Positions 1 through 8,315 of a stretch of 19,167 bases of DNA are shown here, one piece after another. The stretch comes from Azophilus sp964572185 (GTDB lineage: Bacteria > Pseudomonadota > Gammaproteobacteria > Pseudomonadales > Azotimanducaceae): NCBI GenBank assembly GCA_964572185.1, contig CAZNFI010000047.1, positions 1-19,167 on the forward strand, in the 5' to 3' direction. Positions within the stretch are counted from its first letter, which is position 1, and the number at the start of each line of letters is the position of its first letter. Both the position numbers and the translations under genes were made by a program. The notes below the pieces were generated by a model, which was given only the letters and a program-made list of their open reading frames with translations, did not search any database and was not told where the DNA came from.

Positions 1-183
1 CTGAAGACGCTCACGTTTGCCGACTATCGGCAGTACCTGGGTCGGTTCTGGCGGGCGGGGGAGCAGACGATGGTGAATCACCTGACCGGCGCAAGCACGG
101 TGCTGCGTATGACCGATTTTCAGTTCGGCGCCAACCTGGATGAGGGCGAGTTCACGCAAACGGCGCTTCGACGCATCCGTTGA
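1..183 (+). CDS. C-terminal end of a LolA-like outer-membrane lipoprotein-sorting protein (partial)
   Basis: Frame 1 is open from the window edge and stops with TGA at 181-183, giving the last 60 residues of a protein whose start lies outside the window. The segment RMTDFQFGANLDEGEFTQTA followed by a basic end resembles the C-terminus of the LolA-like 'outer membrane lipoprotein-sorting protein' family. These are periplasmic beta-structured proteins, usually encoded next to MMPL/RND-type transporters and an outer-membrane barrel. The stop overlaps the ATG of the next gene (TGATG), so the two are very probably translationally coupled. The family assignment comes from recall of the tail pattern only; the overlap and the barrel neighbour support it. 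The substrate is unknown. Confidence 0.55.
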   Translation: MKTLTFADYRQYLGRFWRAGEQTMVNHLTGASTVLRMTDFQFGANLDEGEFTQTALRRIR

Positions 184-1409
184 TGCGGTTTCGCGACACA
201 ATCGCGTCCCTCGTGTTAGTGGCCGCCAGCGCCCAGGCGGAAGGTGTCGATTTCTCCGGCGACCTGAGCCTGCAGGGGCGCTGGTATCCGCAATCGCCGG
301 CTTTCCCGGGTCAGCAGTCGACCACCGGTGGCGTTGTCGTGGAACCGACGCTGTACGCCGAGTCCGCACAGGGAGCGAGTTTCACCTTTACCCCGTTCTA
401 TCGATACGACAGCGCAGATTCGCAGCGTACGCATGCGGATGTGCGCGAAGCCTATATATTGACGTATGGTGACTGGGGCGATAACGCGTGGGAACTCAGG
501 CTCGGAGTCGACCGGGTTTTCTGGGGCGTGGCGGATCTGAACAACCTCGTGGATATCGTCAATCAGCTGGATCTCGTCGAGCACCCGCGCGATCGTCCCA
601 AGCTCGGCCAACCCATGGCGCACCTGACGGTCTCCGGCGATTGGGGGGTCGCCGAAGCGTTTGTGCTGCCGTATCACCGCGCGCGCACGTTTCCGGGGCC
701 TGCCGGGCGCTTGCGCTCCGGCATTCCGATCGACGATGACGCCCGCTACGAGAGCGGCGACGAAGAGAAGCATGTCGATTACGCGGCTCGCTACAGCAAC
801 TACGCGGGCCGGCTGGATTTCGGGCTGAGCGCGTTTGTCGGTACCAGCCGCGAACCTTCGTTTCTTTTCGGCGGGCAGTCGGAGCCACTGTCGCTTGGCG
901 ACGCCGCGCTGATCCCGTACTACGAACAGATCCGGCAATTCGGAATTGACGCGCAATTCACGACCGAGACCTGGCTCTACAAGATGGAAGCCATTTACCG
1001 CAGCGGGGCGCGCAATATCCTGGGCCAGGAAGAGGACTATCACGCCTCCATCCTGGGCATTGAACGCAGTTTCCATGGTCTGTTCGGTTCGGCCCGGGAC
1101 CTGACGTTGCTCGCCGAGTGGCACCGCGACGGGCGCGGTCGCCGTGCGCCAAATATCTGGGACAATGATGTATTCATTGCGGGCTTGCTCGCGTTCAACG
1201 ATGTGCAGGGCACTGAACTCATTTGGGGCATCCTCGGGGACCTGGAACGTGGCTACCGATCGGTGAACTTCGATCTGAAACGCCGCCTTCCGGGGAACTG
1301 GTCGATGCGTATTGAATCAATCATCGTGCTGAGCGCGGATCCGGAAGATGCAACCTATGATGGGCGTCGCGACAGTTTCATTGGCCTTGATTTCACCTAC
1401 AGCTTCTGA
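183..1409 (+). CDS. Outer-membrane beta-barrel protein with signal peptide, partner of the LolA-like gene
   Basis: This 408-residue protein starts at ATG 183, inside the TGA of the preceding gene; a TTG directly before it is less likely. Residues 1-19 form a Sec signal peptide ending SAQA, with the mature protein starting EGVDF. The mature part is rich in alternating aromatic/polar segments typical of transmembrane beta-strands (for example FTFTPFYRYDS, YAARYSNYAGRLDFGLSAF and YRSVNFDLKRRL). It ends DFTYSF, and a C-terminal Phe preceded by alternating hydrophobics is the classical outer-membrane insertion signal read by BamA. No porin family is recognisable by eye, so I leave it unnamed. Coupling to the LolA-like gene suggests a joint role in exporting a lipid or hydrophobic cargo, often with an MMPL/RND pump that would lie upstream of the window. 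That role is inference. Confidence 0.75.
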   Translation: MRFRDTIASLVLVAASAQAEGVDFSGDLSLQGRWYPQSPAFPGQQSTTGGVVVEPTLYAESAQGASFTFTPFYRYDSADSQRTHADVREAYILTYGDWGDNAWELRLGVDRVFWGVADLNNLVDIVNQLDLVEHPRDRPKLGQPMAHLTVSGDWGVAEAFVLPYHRARTFPGPAGRLRSGIPIDDDARYESGDEEKHVDYAARYSNYAGRLDFGLSAFVGTSREPSFLFGGQSEPLSLGDAALIPYYEQIRQFGIDAQFTTETWLYKMEAIYRSGARNILGQEEDYHASILGIERSFHGLFGSARDLTLLAEWHRDGRGRRAPNIWDNDVFIAGLLAFNDVQGTELIWGILGDLERGYRSVNFDLKRRLPGNWSMRIESIIVLSADPEDATYDGRRDSFIGLDFTYSF

Positions 1410-1446
1410 AGGCCCAGGGCGAAGCGGGCAAGATCGTCGAGCGGCC

Positions 1447-2367
1447 TTGCGGCAAGCCGGTTTCTGCAGGTTCCTGAGGTGGGCCGCGGGGCTGGCGTGC
1501 GCCGTGTGTGCGGCGTCTGCGACGACGGCCAACACGGAACAGATCCACCCGCTTGAACCGTGCACCACACCGGAGCACTTCCCGCACCTGCGAGACGAAG
1601 CGGATGGGGATGTCGGATGCGCGCTGCCTTCGGTTGCCGTGCCGGGTGGCATTGTGCGGCTGCGGCTGCCCCCGGGCACGGGACGCGTTGCATTTGCCGG
1701 CAAACCGGTGCTGATGCACCAGGGCATCGCCATCGTCGGCATTCCCATGGACGCCGTACCGGGGCCGCACGAGCTGGAGCTGTCGGGCACTTCAGGCACT
1801 CGTCGCCATACCTTCGAAGTGTCTGCCAAGGCCTATCCGGAGCAGCGCATCACCATCGAAAACCAGCGCATGGTGGATCCCCTGCCCGACGACCTGAAAC
1901 GGATCCGCGAGGAATTGCGCCGCCAACTCGAGCAGTACGCCCGCTTCACCGACCGGCCCCTGGACATCGTGCCTTTCGTGAAGCCGGTCGACGGGGTCAC
2001 CTCAAGCCCGTTCGGCCGCCGCCGCATCATCAACGGCCAGCCGCGCAATCCGCACAGCGGCCTGGACATCGCCGCCGACACCGGCACACCGATTCGGGCG
2101 CCCGCCGCCGGCCGGGTGGTGATGACCGGCGATCTCTTCTTCAACGGCAACACGGTGTTTCTGGACCACGGCCAGGGGCTGGTCACCATGTACTGCCACA
2201 TGAACGCCATAACGGTTGCAGAAGGCGATGAAATCGAGCGCGGCGTGGTGCTCGGCGAGGTCGGCGCCACCGGGCGTGTCACCGGCGCACACCTGCACTG
2301 GAGCGTCAGCCTGAACGGCAACCGGGTCGACCCGGTGCTGGTCATGGCGGCATTGAGCGGTTCCTGA
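1447..2367 (+). CDS. Secreted M23 (LytM-type) peptidoglycan endopeptidase
   Basis: A zinc metallopeptidase of family M23, predicted to cleave peptide cross-links of peptidoglycan in the periplasm. The catalytic domain fills the C-terminal third, with SSPFGRRR, the Zn-ligand motif HSGLDIA, and GAHLHW whose last His is the third ligand; the YCHM segment supplies the remaining active-site His. Before it lie an Ig-like beta domain and the YPEQRITIENQR linker typical of this subfamily. Start: TTG 1447 gives 306 residues and a clean signal peptide (positive n-region FCRFLRW, hydrophobic AAGLACAVCAASA, cleavage after TTA). The frame stays open upstream to ATGs at 1348, 1357 and 1360. The one at 1357 has GGAAG 9 nt upstream but would overlap the barrel gene by 53 nt and give a very long n-region. 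Function is secure; the start is not. Confidence 0.88.
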   Translation: MRQAGFCRFLRWAAGLACAVCAASATTANTEQIHPLEPCTTPEHFPHLRDEADGDVGCALPSVAVPGGIVRLRLPPGTGRVAFAGKPVLMHQGIAIVGIPMDAVPGPHELELSGTSGTRRHTFEVSAKAYPEQRITIENQRMVDPLPDDLKRIREELRRQLEQYARFTDRPLDIVPFVKPVDGVTSSPFGRRRIINGQPRNPHSGLDIAADTGTPIRAPAAGRVVMTGDLFFNGNTVFLDHGQGLVTMYCHMNAITVAEGDEIERGVVLGEVGATGRVTGAHLHWSVSLNGNRVDPVLVMAALSGS

Positions 2368-2394
2368 GCATCCGGGTAAGCGCACTTGTGGTGC

Positions 2395-2415
2395 CGGGCC
2401 GCATCTGGCGGCCCG
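2395..2415. terminator. Possible hairpin terminator between convergent M23 gene and der
   Basis: An 8-bp perfect inverted repeat (CGGGCCGC and GCGGCCCG, 5-nt loop ATCTG) sits 27 nt after the M23 stop and about 100 nt after the der stop on the other strand. It is well placed to end both convergent transcripts. No T-run follows on either strand, so it may act with Rho or only as a 3'-end stabiliser. The rest of 2368-2512 shows nothing recognisable. Confidence 0.3.
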
Positions 2416-2512
2416 TGGCAAAAGCCCGCCGGCATTCGAACGCCGCTGCCGCCGTCATCAGCCGCTGAATCACTGGCCGTGGGCCCGCCGCGTGCTCAAC
2501 GTGCGGTTGGCA

Positions 2513-3898
2513 TCAGCGCCGGCGCCCGTGCCGCATGACACGCTTGCGCCGCAGCCGCTGGCGCCGCGACAGTTCATTGCGCCGCCCCGCGTAGGGATTG
2601 GCGCTGGTGCGCAAATCCAGCTTGACCGGATTGCCGACCAGGTCGAGCGCATCCCGGAAGCCATTCTCCAGGTAACGTACGTAGCTGGCCGGCAGCGAGC
2701 CCGTCTGATTGCCGTGCACGATCAGCCGTGGCGGGTGATCGCCGGCCTTGTGCACATAGCGCAGCTTGATCTGGCGGCCGCGCACCGCAGGCGGCGGGTG
2801 CGCCTGCACAAGCCCCTGCAGAATGCGGTTGAGCGGCATGGTGCCCACATCGAACGCGCCGGCGCGGTGTACGGCCTTCACATCCCGCATGAGGCGCCCG
2901 ACTCCCCGTCCGTGCAGCGCGGATAGGGTGTGTACCGGCGCCCAGGGGACGAATTGCAGCCGCCGTGCCACGTTCGCCGACCGCACGCGCCGCTGCCCCG
3001 CATCGAGGCCATCCCACTTGTTGACGGCGACCACCAGCCCGGCGCCGGCATCGGCAGCGTGTTGCAGCACGTGCAGATCCTGTTCCACCAATCCCTCGTG
3101 ACCGTCAATGACGACGATCACCACATGGGCGCGCTCCATGGCCTGCAGGGCCTTGACGACGGAGAATTTCTCGACGATCTCGTCAACCCGGCCGCGACGC
3201 CGGACACCCGCCGTATCGATCAGCAGGTAGCGGTCGCCGCCCCGGTCGAAGGGCACTTCGATGGCGTCTCGCGTGGTGCCGGGGCGATCGAAGACCACCT
3301 GGCGTTCTTCACCGATCAGGCGGTTGATCAGCGTCGACTTGCCGACGTTTGGCCGGCCCACGATGGCGGTTCGAATCCGATTGGAGTCCTCGGCGGCGGC
3401 TTCCGACACAGCCGGCAGCCGCGCCGCAAGCAGTTCACGCAGGCCAGCCACACCGCGCCCGTGGCTTGCGGAGATCAGGCAATACTGCACGAACCCCATG
3501 CCCAGAAACTCGGCCTCGGCGGCGTGCGGATCCTGCCCATCGACCTTGTTGATCACCAGCACCACGTCACTGCCACTCTTCCTGAGGCGCTCGGCAATCA
3601 ATTGGTCGCCGCCGGTCAATCCATCGCGGGCATCGACCATGAACAGCACACTGTGCGCCTCGGCAACGGCCACATCCACCTGCCGGCCGGTGAGATCGGC
3701 CAGGTCGTCCTCGCTGAGCAAACCCCCGGTATCGACCAGGATGCAGACTCGGCCATCGATCTCCGCGCGCCCGTAACGCCTGTCGCGGGTGAGGCCGGGA
3801 ACGTCGGCTACCAGCGCATCCCGGGTTCCGGTCAGCCGGTTGAACAGGGTCGACTTGCCGACATTGGGCCGGCCGACCAGTACCAGCTGCGGGACCAC
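2513..3898 (-). CDS. der: Ribosome biogenesis GTPase Der (EngA)
   Basis: A tandem-G-domain GTPase needed for late assembly of the 50S subunit. Domain 1 has the P-loop GRPNVGKS (residues 9-16), DTGG (56-59) and NKVD (117-120). Domain 2 repeats GRPNVGKS (181-188), then DTAGVRRRG and NKWDG. The last 110 or so residues form the KH-like domain and end in a very basic tail (RRQRLRRKRVMRHGRRR). I chose GTG 3898 because AGGTGA lies 4 nt upstream, overlapping the bamB stop. It gives 461 residues starting VVPQLVLVG, as usual for the family, whereas the frame open to 3955 would add an unlikely 19-residue leader inside bamB. It is the last gene of the operon, 4 nt after the bamB stop, the classical bamB-der pair. 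Confidence 0.96.
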   Translation of the reverse strand: MVPQLVLVGRPNVGKSTLFNRLTGTRDALVADVPGLTRDRRYGRAEIDGRVCILVDTGGLLSEDDLADLTGRQVDVAVAEAHSVLFMVDARDGLTGGDQLIAERLRKSGSDVVLVINKVDGQDPHAAEAEFLGMGFVQYCLISASHGRGVAGLRELLAARLPAVSEAAAEDSNRIRTAIVGRPNVGKSTLINRLIGEERQVVFDRPGTTRDAIEVPFDRGGDRYLLIDTAGVRRRGRVDEIVEKFSVVKALQAMERAHVVIVVIDGHEGLVEQDLHVLQHAADAGAGLVVAVNKWDGLDAGQRRVRSANVARRLQFVPWAPVHTLSALHGRGVGRLMRDVKAVHRAGAFDVGTMPLNRILQGLVQAHPPPAVRGRQIKLRYVHKAGDHPPRLIVHGNQTGSLPASYVRYLENGFRDALDLVGNPVKLDLRTSANPYAGRRNELSRRQRLRRKRVMRHGRRR

Positions 3899-3902
3899 GT
3901 TC

Positions 3903-5213
3903 TCACCTGGCCTCGATCTCGACGGCCTGCAGGGAACCGGAGTTGCCCAGCACATAGAGCGTGCGCCCCTCGGTGACGCTCATGGCAGACCGGATGCCCT
4001 TGCCGTCAAGCTTCAGCCGTCCCAGGAAACGCCCGTCGCTCTGCGCGAGCACGTGCAGATAACCGTCGTCATCGCCGACCACCAGATAGTTTCCGAACGC
4101 CTGTGGGCTGTTCAGCTTGCGCCGGTACAGACCTTCCTGGCGCCACACCTCTCGCGCTGTCTGCTCGTCAATGGCGATGATCGCGTCAGTTTCATCGATC
4201 ACGTAAACGTGGCCGTAACCGGTTGCCAGGTCGAGGTGGCTGGAGTGCTCGAGTTGCCACAGCGCATTGCCGTCGGCGCGCCGCAGCGCCTTCAGTTGCC
4301 CCTGAAAGGCGACCGCGTAAACCAGCGAACCCGCCAGCAGCGGCGAGCCGTCCACATCGACGATGCGGTCGAGTTCCGAGCGCCCTTCCGGCAGCATCAC
4401 CCGGTGCTCCCAGATGGGCTCGCCGTTCTCGGTCCTGATGGCGCTTACCGTGCCGTTGGCGAAGCCGGCATACACCACGCCGTTGTCGAACATGGGGGAA
4501 GCGGTGCCACGCAAGGTGAGCACCGGCACCTGGATGTCGAAGCTCCAGCGCACGCTGCCGTCAGCGACTTCCAGGGCGAGCAGCCGGCCGTCGATGGTTT
4601 GAACCAACACCGCGCTGTCGCCGAAGGCCGGCTGCGAGAGCACTTCGCTGCCAATGTAGGCGCGCCAGACCAGGCTGCCGTCCGCTGCCGACAATGCCAC
4701 CACCGTGCCATCGGTGGTGCCGAGCAGCACCAGCCCGCCGCCGGCGCCGACGCCGCCGCTGACCCAACTGGGGTCGGTGCGATCAAAAATCTTGATGCCC
4801 GAAAACATGCCGCCCCTGGCTTCGTTGTATGGGCTGATCTGGGTGCGCCAGAAGCGTTTGCCGGTAAACCGGTCGCGGGCTTCGACCACGCCGTAACCGT
4901 CGGCCGCGTAGATGCGATTGGCGCGCACCACCGGGTTGATCCGCAGGTACTTGCGGCCCAGGCCCTTGCCGATGGAAGCGCGCCAGCGCCGCTCGATGCG
5001 CACTTCCGGGTTGAAGTCGACCAGCTCCGCCGGTTTCATCGGATCGGGCCCCTTGTCCTTGTCACCGAACCAGGGCACCCAGGAAAACCAGCCGCAGCCT
5101 CCCAGCACCAGCAGCAGCACGGCAAGCAACGCAACGCGGATGCTGCGCGGGCGGCCAGTAGCATGCTGCCCAGCAGACCGTAACGGGTTTTGCGGCTGGA
5201 GATAGGTACGCAT
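3903..5213 (-). CDS. bamB: Outer-membrane assembly lipoprotein BamB
   Basis: A lipoprotein of the BAM complex that helps BamA fold beta-barrel proteins into the outer membrane. The h-region VALLAVLLLVLGGC carries lipobox LGGC with the lipidated Cys at residue 40. The mature part is an eight-bladed PQQ-like propeller, seen as repeated motifs such as DGSLVWRAYIGSEV, DGSVRWSFDIQVPV and NGEPIWEHRV. Start: two adjacent ATGs (5216 and 5213) follow AGGTGA at 5226-5221. The second has better spacing (7 nt) and gives 436 residues. The cytoplasmic n-region before the signal is long (about 26 residues), and no in-frame start lies closer to the lipobox. It sits between yfgM and der, the canonical position. 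The barrel protein at the left of the window is a plausible client (inference). Confidence 0.94.
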   Translation of the reverse strand: MRTYLQPQNPLRSAGQHATGRPRSIRVALLAVLLLVLGGCGWFSWVPWFGDKDKGPDPMKPAELVDFNPEVRIERRWRASIGKGLGRKYLRINPVVRANRIYAADGYGVVEARDRFTGKRFWRTQISPYNEARGGMFSGIKIFDRTDPSWVSGGVGAGGGLVLLGTTDGTVVALSAADGSLVWRAYIGSEVLSQPAFGDSAVLVQTIDGRLLALEVADGSVRWSFDIQVPVLTLRGTASPMFDNGVVYAGFANGTVSAIRTENGEPIWEHRVMLPEGRSELDRIVDVDGSPLLAGSLVYAVAFQGQLKALRRADGNALWQLEHSSHLDLATGYGHVYVIDETDAIIAIDEQTAREVWRQEGLYRRKLNSPQAFGNYLVVGDDDGYLHVLAQSDGRFLGRLKLDGKGIRSAMSVTEGRTLYVLGNSGSLQAVEIEAR

Positions 5214-5261
5214 CATGTGTTCACCTGCAAAACCTCCGCACATCCCGATGCCTGGGCCCGC

Positions 5262-5888
5262 TCATTGCGCGACCGGCAGCGGCGCCGTGTCTTCGACCTT
5301 TATGTCGAGAATCGGCCGCTGGTCGCCCTGCTGCACTTCCGCCGCCGCCGCCACATAGGCCTCGTGCGCCAGCGCGCGTGCACCGTCGTGCAGATGAATG
5401 TCGCCCTTCAACTCCAGTGCCCGGGCCCGAAACCCCTGGCTGGAGACTTCGGCCAGCACTGCAAGCGCCGCATCGGCGTCTTCCTGTTCGATCAGTAGCC
5501 GAGCCAGGCGAATGCGCGCTATGTCCTGCAGCAGTGGGTGAGCCTCGCCGGCGATGCCACGCAGAATTTCGACTGCCGCGTCCAGGTCCCCTGCCTCGAC
5601 AGCCTCCCGGGCGCTGTACAGCCTGGTAAAGGTGGCGTAGCTCGAATCGCCGAACTGGCTGGCCAGGTGCTCGGCCATGGCCGCCCGCGCATCGCCCGTA
5701 GCTTCGAGGAACGAGTCATAGGCTTGCGAAGCCGCCTGCATTTCACTGGTCTTTTCAGCGTCGTACCAGCGCCAACCGGCAACGCCGCCGACCACCAGGA
5801 CGATGGTCACGATGATCGAGGTGCCGTTTTCGTTCCACCAGTTTTTCAGCCGGTCGACCTGTTCTTCATCGGTGAGGTAGTCCGCCAC
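5262..5888 (-). CDS. yfgM: YfgM-like membrane-anchored TPR protein (ancillary SecYEG chaperone)
   Basis: A 208-residue protein (E. coli YfgM has 206) with a short cytosolic N-terminus containing TDEEQVDRLKNWW, one transmembrane helix at about residues 23-41 (GTSIIVTIVLVVGGVAGWRW) and a periplasmic alpha-helical TPR-like domain rich in Ala and Leu. In E. coli, YfgM binds SecYEG together with the periplasmic chaperone PpiD and influences envelope stress. Start is GTG 5888; GGAGTGA, overlapping the hisS stop, is its ribosome-binding site, and the hisS stop lies 3 nt upstream. The hisS-yfgM-bamB-der order matches most gammaproteobacteria and supports the name. Sequence and position agree, so the call is firm; the chaperone role is transferred from E. 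coli. Confidence 0.92.
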   Translation of the reverse strand: MADYLTDEEQVDRLKNWWNENGTSIIVTIVLVVGGVAGWRWYDAEKTSEMQAASQAYDSFLEATGDARAAMAEHLASQFGDSSYATFTRLYSAREAVEAGDLDAAVEILRGIAGEAHPLLQDIARIRLARLLIEQEDADAALAVLAEVSSQGFRARALELKGDIHLHDGARALAHEAYVAAAAEVQQGDQRPILDIKVEDTAPLPVAQ

Positions 5889-5891
5889 CCG

Positions 5892-7181
5892 TCACTCCTG
5901 TGTTTCGTCACTGCCGCCGGCGCGGCTTGCCGCGCCCGTGAGATGCGTCGCCGCATCGGCGAGCCGCAACCGCAACTGCGTTGCATCGGAGCGCAAATCC
6001 TTCAAGGCAACCAGGCCTTCTTCGACTTCGGCGCCGCCGATCAGCAATGCCCACCGGGCACCGCTCCTGTCTGCCCGCTTCAACTGATTCTTCAGCCGGC
6101 CGCCGCCCGCGTGTACGCGGATGCGCAGGCCCGGCGCCATGGCCCGCAACTGCTGCACCGTCGCCAGGGCAACGCCGTGCAACCCGGGCTCGAGAACGCA
6201 GCAATAGATATCCGCTGCGACCTCGTCCGACGGCCCGTGCACCGCCTCGTGCAACAGCAGCACCCGGTCGAAGCCGATGGCGAAGCCCGCCGCCGGTGTC
6301 GGTTTGCCGCCCAGCAGCTCGACCAGCCCATCGTAGCGCCCACCGCCGCAGATTGCGCCCTGGGCGCCGAGGCGCTCGGTGGTCCACTCGAACACCGACC
6401 GCGTATAGTAGTCGAGACCGCGCACCAGGCGGGAATTTTCCACGCTCTCGAGCTGCAGCTCGGCAAGCAGTTCCTTGAGCTGCGCATGGTGCTCGACACT
6501 ATCGTGGTCGAGATAGTCCCGAAAAGCCGGCGCCTTGTCGAGTACGCGCCGGGTGCGCTCCGACTTGCTGTCCAGTATGCGCAGCGGATTGGTCGCCAGA
6601 CGTCGCTGGCTGTCCGGGTCGAGGCTGTCTTTCCTCGGTTCCAGCCAGTTGACCAGCGCCTCCCGGTAGGCGGCCCGGGAGCTTGCCGAGCCGATGCAGT
6701 TTATCTCCAGCCGCACGGCGGCATCGATGCCCAGCGCGCGCCAGAGTTCGGTACCCAACTGGATCAACTCCGCATCGACGTCCGGGCCCGACAGCCCGAC
6801 CGCCTCCACGCCGATCTGGTAAAACTGGCGATAGCGGCCTTTCTGGGGCCGCTCGTAGCGAAACATCGGGCCGCGATAAAACACCCGCTGGGCCTGATTG
6901 TGCAGCAGGCCGCTGTCGAGCAGGGCACGTACGCAACCGGCCGTTCCCTCCGGGCGCAGGGCAATGACCTCGCCATCCCGGTCGGTCAGCTGGTACATCT
7001 CTTTCTCGACGATGTCGGTGGCTTCGCCGACGCCGCGACTGAACAGCTCCACCCCTTCCAGCAGTGGCAGTTGTACTTCCTGATAGGCAAAGCGGTCCAG
7101 GATGTCGACGATGGCGTTCTCGACCTCCCTCCACCTGCGCGCCTGTTCAGGCAGCACGTCGCGCATTCCCCTTACACGCAT
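5892..7181 (-). CDS. hisS: Histidyl-tRNA synthetase
   Basis: A class II aminoacyl-tRNA synthetase that charges tRNA-His; 429 residues. It begins MRVRGMRDVLPE, matching the usual 'RGM-D-LP' opening. Motif 2 is seen as MFRYERPQKGRYRQFYQ, the HisS-specific signatures as GLDYYTRSVFEW and ICGGGRYDGL, and motif 3 as AAGFAIGFDRVL. The C-terminal anticodon-binding domain follows. Start ATG 7181 lies 3 nt after the rodZ stop, with only a weak purine-rich stretch (GGGGCAG) upstream, so translation is probably coupled to rodZ. In most gammaproteobacteria ispG separates rodZ and hisS; here it is absent and the junction is clean. Confidence 0.97.
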   Translation of the reverse strand: MRVRGMRDVLPEQARRWREVENAIVDILDRFAYQEVQLPLLEGVELFSRGVGEATDIVEKEMYQLTDRDGEVIALRPEGTAGCVRALLDSGLLHNQAQRVFYRGPMFRYERPQKGRYRQFYQIGVEAVGLSGPDVDAELIQLGTELWRALGIDAAVRLEINCIGSASSRAAYREALVNWLEPRKDSLDPDSQRRLATNPLRILDSKSERTRRVLDKAPAFRDYLDHDSVEHHAQLKELLAELQLESVENSRLVRGLDYYTRSVFEWTTERLGAQGAICGGGRYDGLVELLGGKPTPAAGFAIGFDRVLLLHEAVHGPSDEVAADIYCCVLEPGLHGVALATVQQLRAMAPGLRIRVHAGGGRLKNQLKRADRSGARWALLIGGAEVEEGLVALKDLRSDATQLRLRLADAATHLTGAASRAGGSDETQE

Positions 7182-7184
7182 CGG

Positions 7185-8315
7185 TTACTGCCCCACTACC
7201 AGTGATGCAATGGTGTTGCGCGTGTGCGGCGCCAGCGGTATCGGCTCGCCGTTGTACTCCAGCGTAACTCCCAACGCGTAGCCCAGCCGAATCTTGAACG
7301 GCCCACTGCCCACCAGCCTCAGGCTTTGCCCGCGACGCAGCAGCCTCCCATACAGCCCCACGTCGTCCGTGGTGAGAACTTCCACCCAGCAGTCTTCGGT
7401 GAACTCCAGCCACAGCTCGTCTTCGCCCACCGGCGTGATGCGCCGCACCAGCAACAGATCGCCCACCGCAGCCTCCCGGGGGGATGCGACCAGGTCAGGC
7501 TCGCTGTCAAGGTCTGCTTCGACCTCCTCTTGGTCGGCGGTGACAACTGCCGGTTGCAACTCCTGCGAAGCTGCTGCCGCCGGCCCTGTGCCGAAGTTCG
7601 ACTGTTGCCCATCGCCGGACGCCTCGGCGCGCTCATCCGTCGATGCCGGGCCGGGCAAGCCGGGCTGATCGACAGCCGGGGCCCCGCTGTCCAATTGCGT
7701 GGAGCCGCTGGCAGAACCTGTGCCCGCAGTCGCGGGACCGCTTGCCTGCGGCGTTGCCATCCGGGCAGACTCGATGGCAGGCGCGGAGTCTACCTGTGGG
7801 AGTTCGCTTGCCGGGTTCGTTGTCGTTTGCTCGGGTGCAGTGGACGGTTGTGCGACGACGAATACGGGTTCGCCTGCAGGCCCCGGTTCCAGCACGGTTT
7901 CAGCCGGTGCGCCACTCTCTTGCGACCAATACCAGGCCGCGAACACCGCACCGACAACCAGCGCCAACGAACCAGTCGCTGCCAGGGCGATCACCAGGGG
8001 TTGCAGGCGGCTGCCGCTCAGGCGGAATATCGGGACGTTCTGTACAAGATCCTGCGGCGCTTCGACCTGTAGCGACTTGAGCAGCGGTTCCGCATCGACA
8101 CCCACCAACTTGGCATACTTGCGGACGTAGCCGCGCAGATACACCTCGGCCGGCAGCCCACGCCGTTCGTCTGCCTCAATAGCCTCCACAAGGCGCGCCT
8201 CGAGTTTCAACTGGCGCGTCACTTCCGCAATGGAGTAGCCGGCCGCGATGCGCGCCATGCGCAAGGTGGCGCCCAGCGTGGGCGGCTCGTTCGGTTGCGG
8301 GGCGTCTAGCGACAT
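7185..8315 (-). CDS. rodZ: Cytoskeletal protein RodZ
   Basis: A bitopic membrane protein that links MreB to the elongasome and sets rod shape. Domains in order: a cytoplasmic Cro/CI-type helix-turn-helix (residues about 14-80, with LRMARIAAGYSIAEV and LRGYVRKYAKLVGVD), one transmembrane helix (about 106-129, PLVIALAATGSLALVVGAVF), a long Ala/Ser/Thr/Pro/Gln-rich periplasmic linker, and a C-terminal DUF4115 beta domain (LWLEFTEDCWVEVLTTDDVG). ATG 8315 gives 376 residues; the frame is open to 8432, but that extension is low-complexity. There is no good ribosome-binding site before ATG 8315. The start sits inside the end of an upstream 57-codon ORF whose TAG is at 8308-8306, so coupled translation is likely. 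Confidence 0.94.
   Translation of the reverse strand: MSLDAPQPNEPPTLGATLRMARIAAGYSIAEVTRQLKLEARLVEAIEADERRGLPAEVYLRGYVRKYAKLVGVDAEPLLKSLQVEAPQDLVQNVPIFRLSGSRLQPLVIALAATGSLALVVGAVFAAWYWSQESGAPAETVLEPGPAGEPVFVVAQPSTAPEQTTTNPASELPQVDSAPAIESARMATPQASGPATAGTGSASGSTQLDSGAPAVDQPGLPGPASTDERAEASGDGQQSNFGTGPAAAASQELQPAVVTADQEEVEADLDSEPDLVASPREAAVGDLLLVRRITPVGEDELWLEFTEDCWVEVLTTDDVGLYGRLLRRGQSLRLVGSGPFKIRLGYALGVTLEYNGEPIPLAPHTRNTIASLVVGQ

Noticed and set aside
216..1124. A 302-residue minus-strand ORF opposite the barrel gene
   Set aside because: The plus-strand protein has a signal peptide, beta-strand pattern and C-terminal Phe; the minus-strand product has none of these and no ribosome-binding site.
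3789..5183. A 464-residue plus-strand ORF opposite bamB and the der start (with a similar 348-residue ORF at 2930-3976)
   Set aside because: Both lie antisense to bamB or der, whose motifs are unmistakable; the antisense products show no domain, signal or start signal.
5538..7205. A 555-residue plus-strand ORF opposite hisS and yfgM
   Set aside because: It runs antisense through two well-identified genes, reads as low-complexity Gln/Arg/Pro/Ala-rich sequence with no motif, and is the usual by-product of GC-rich codon use.
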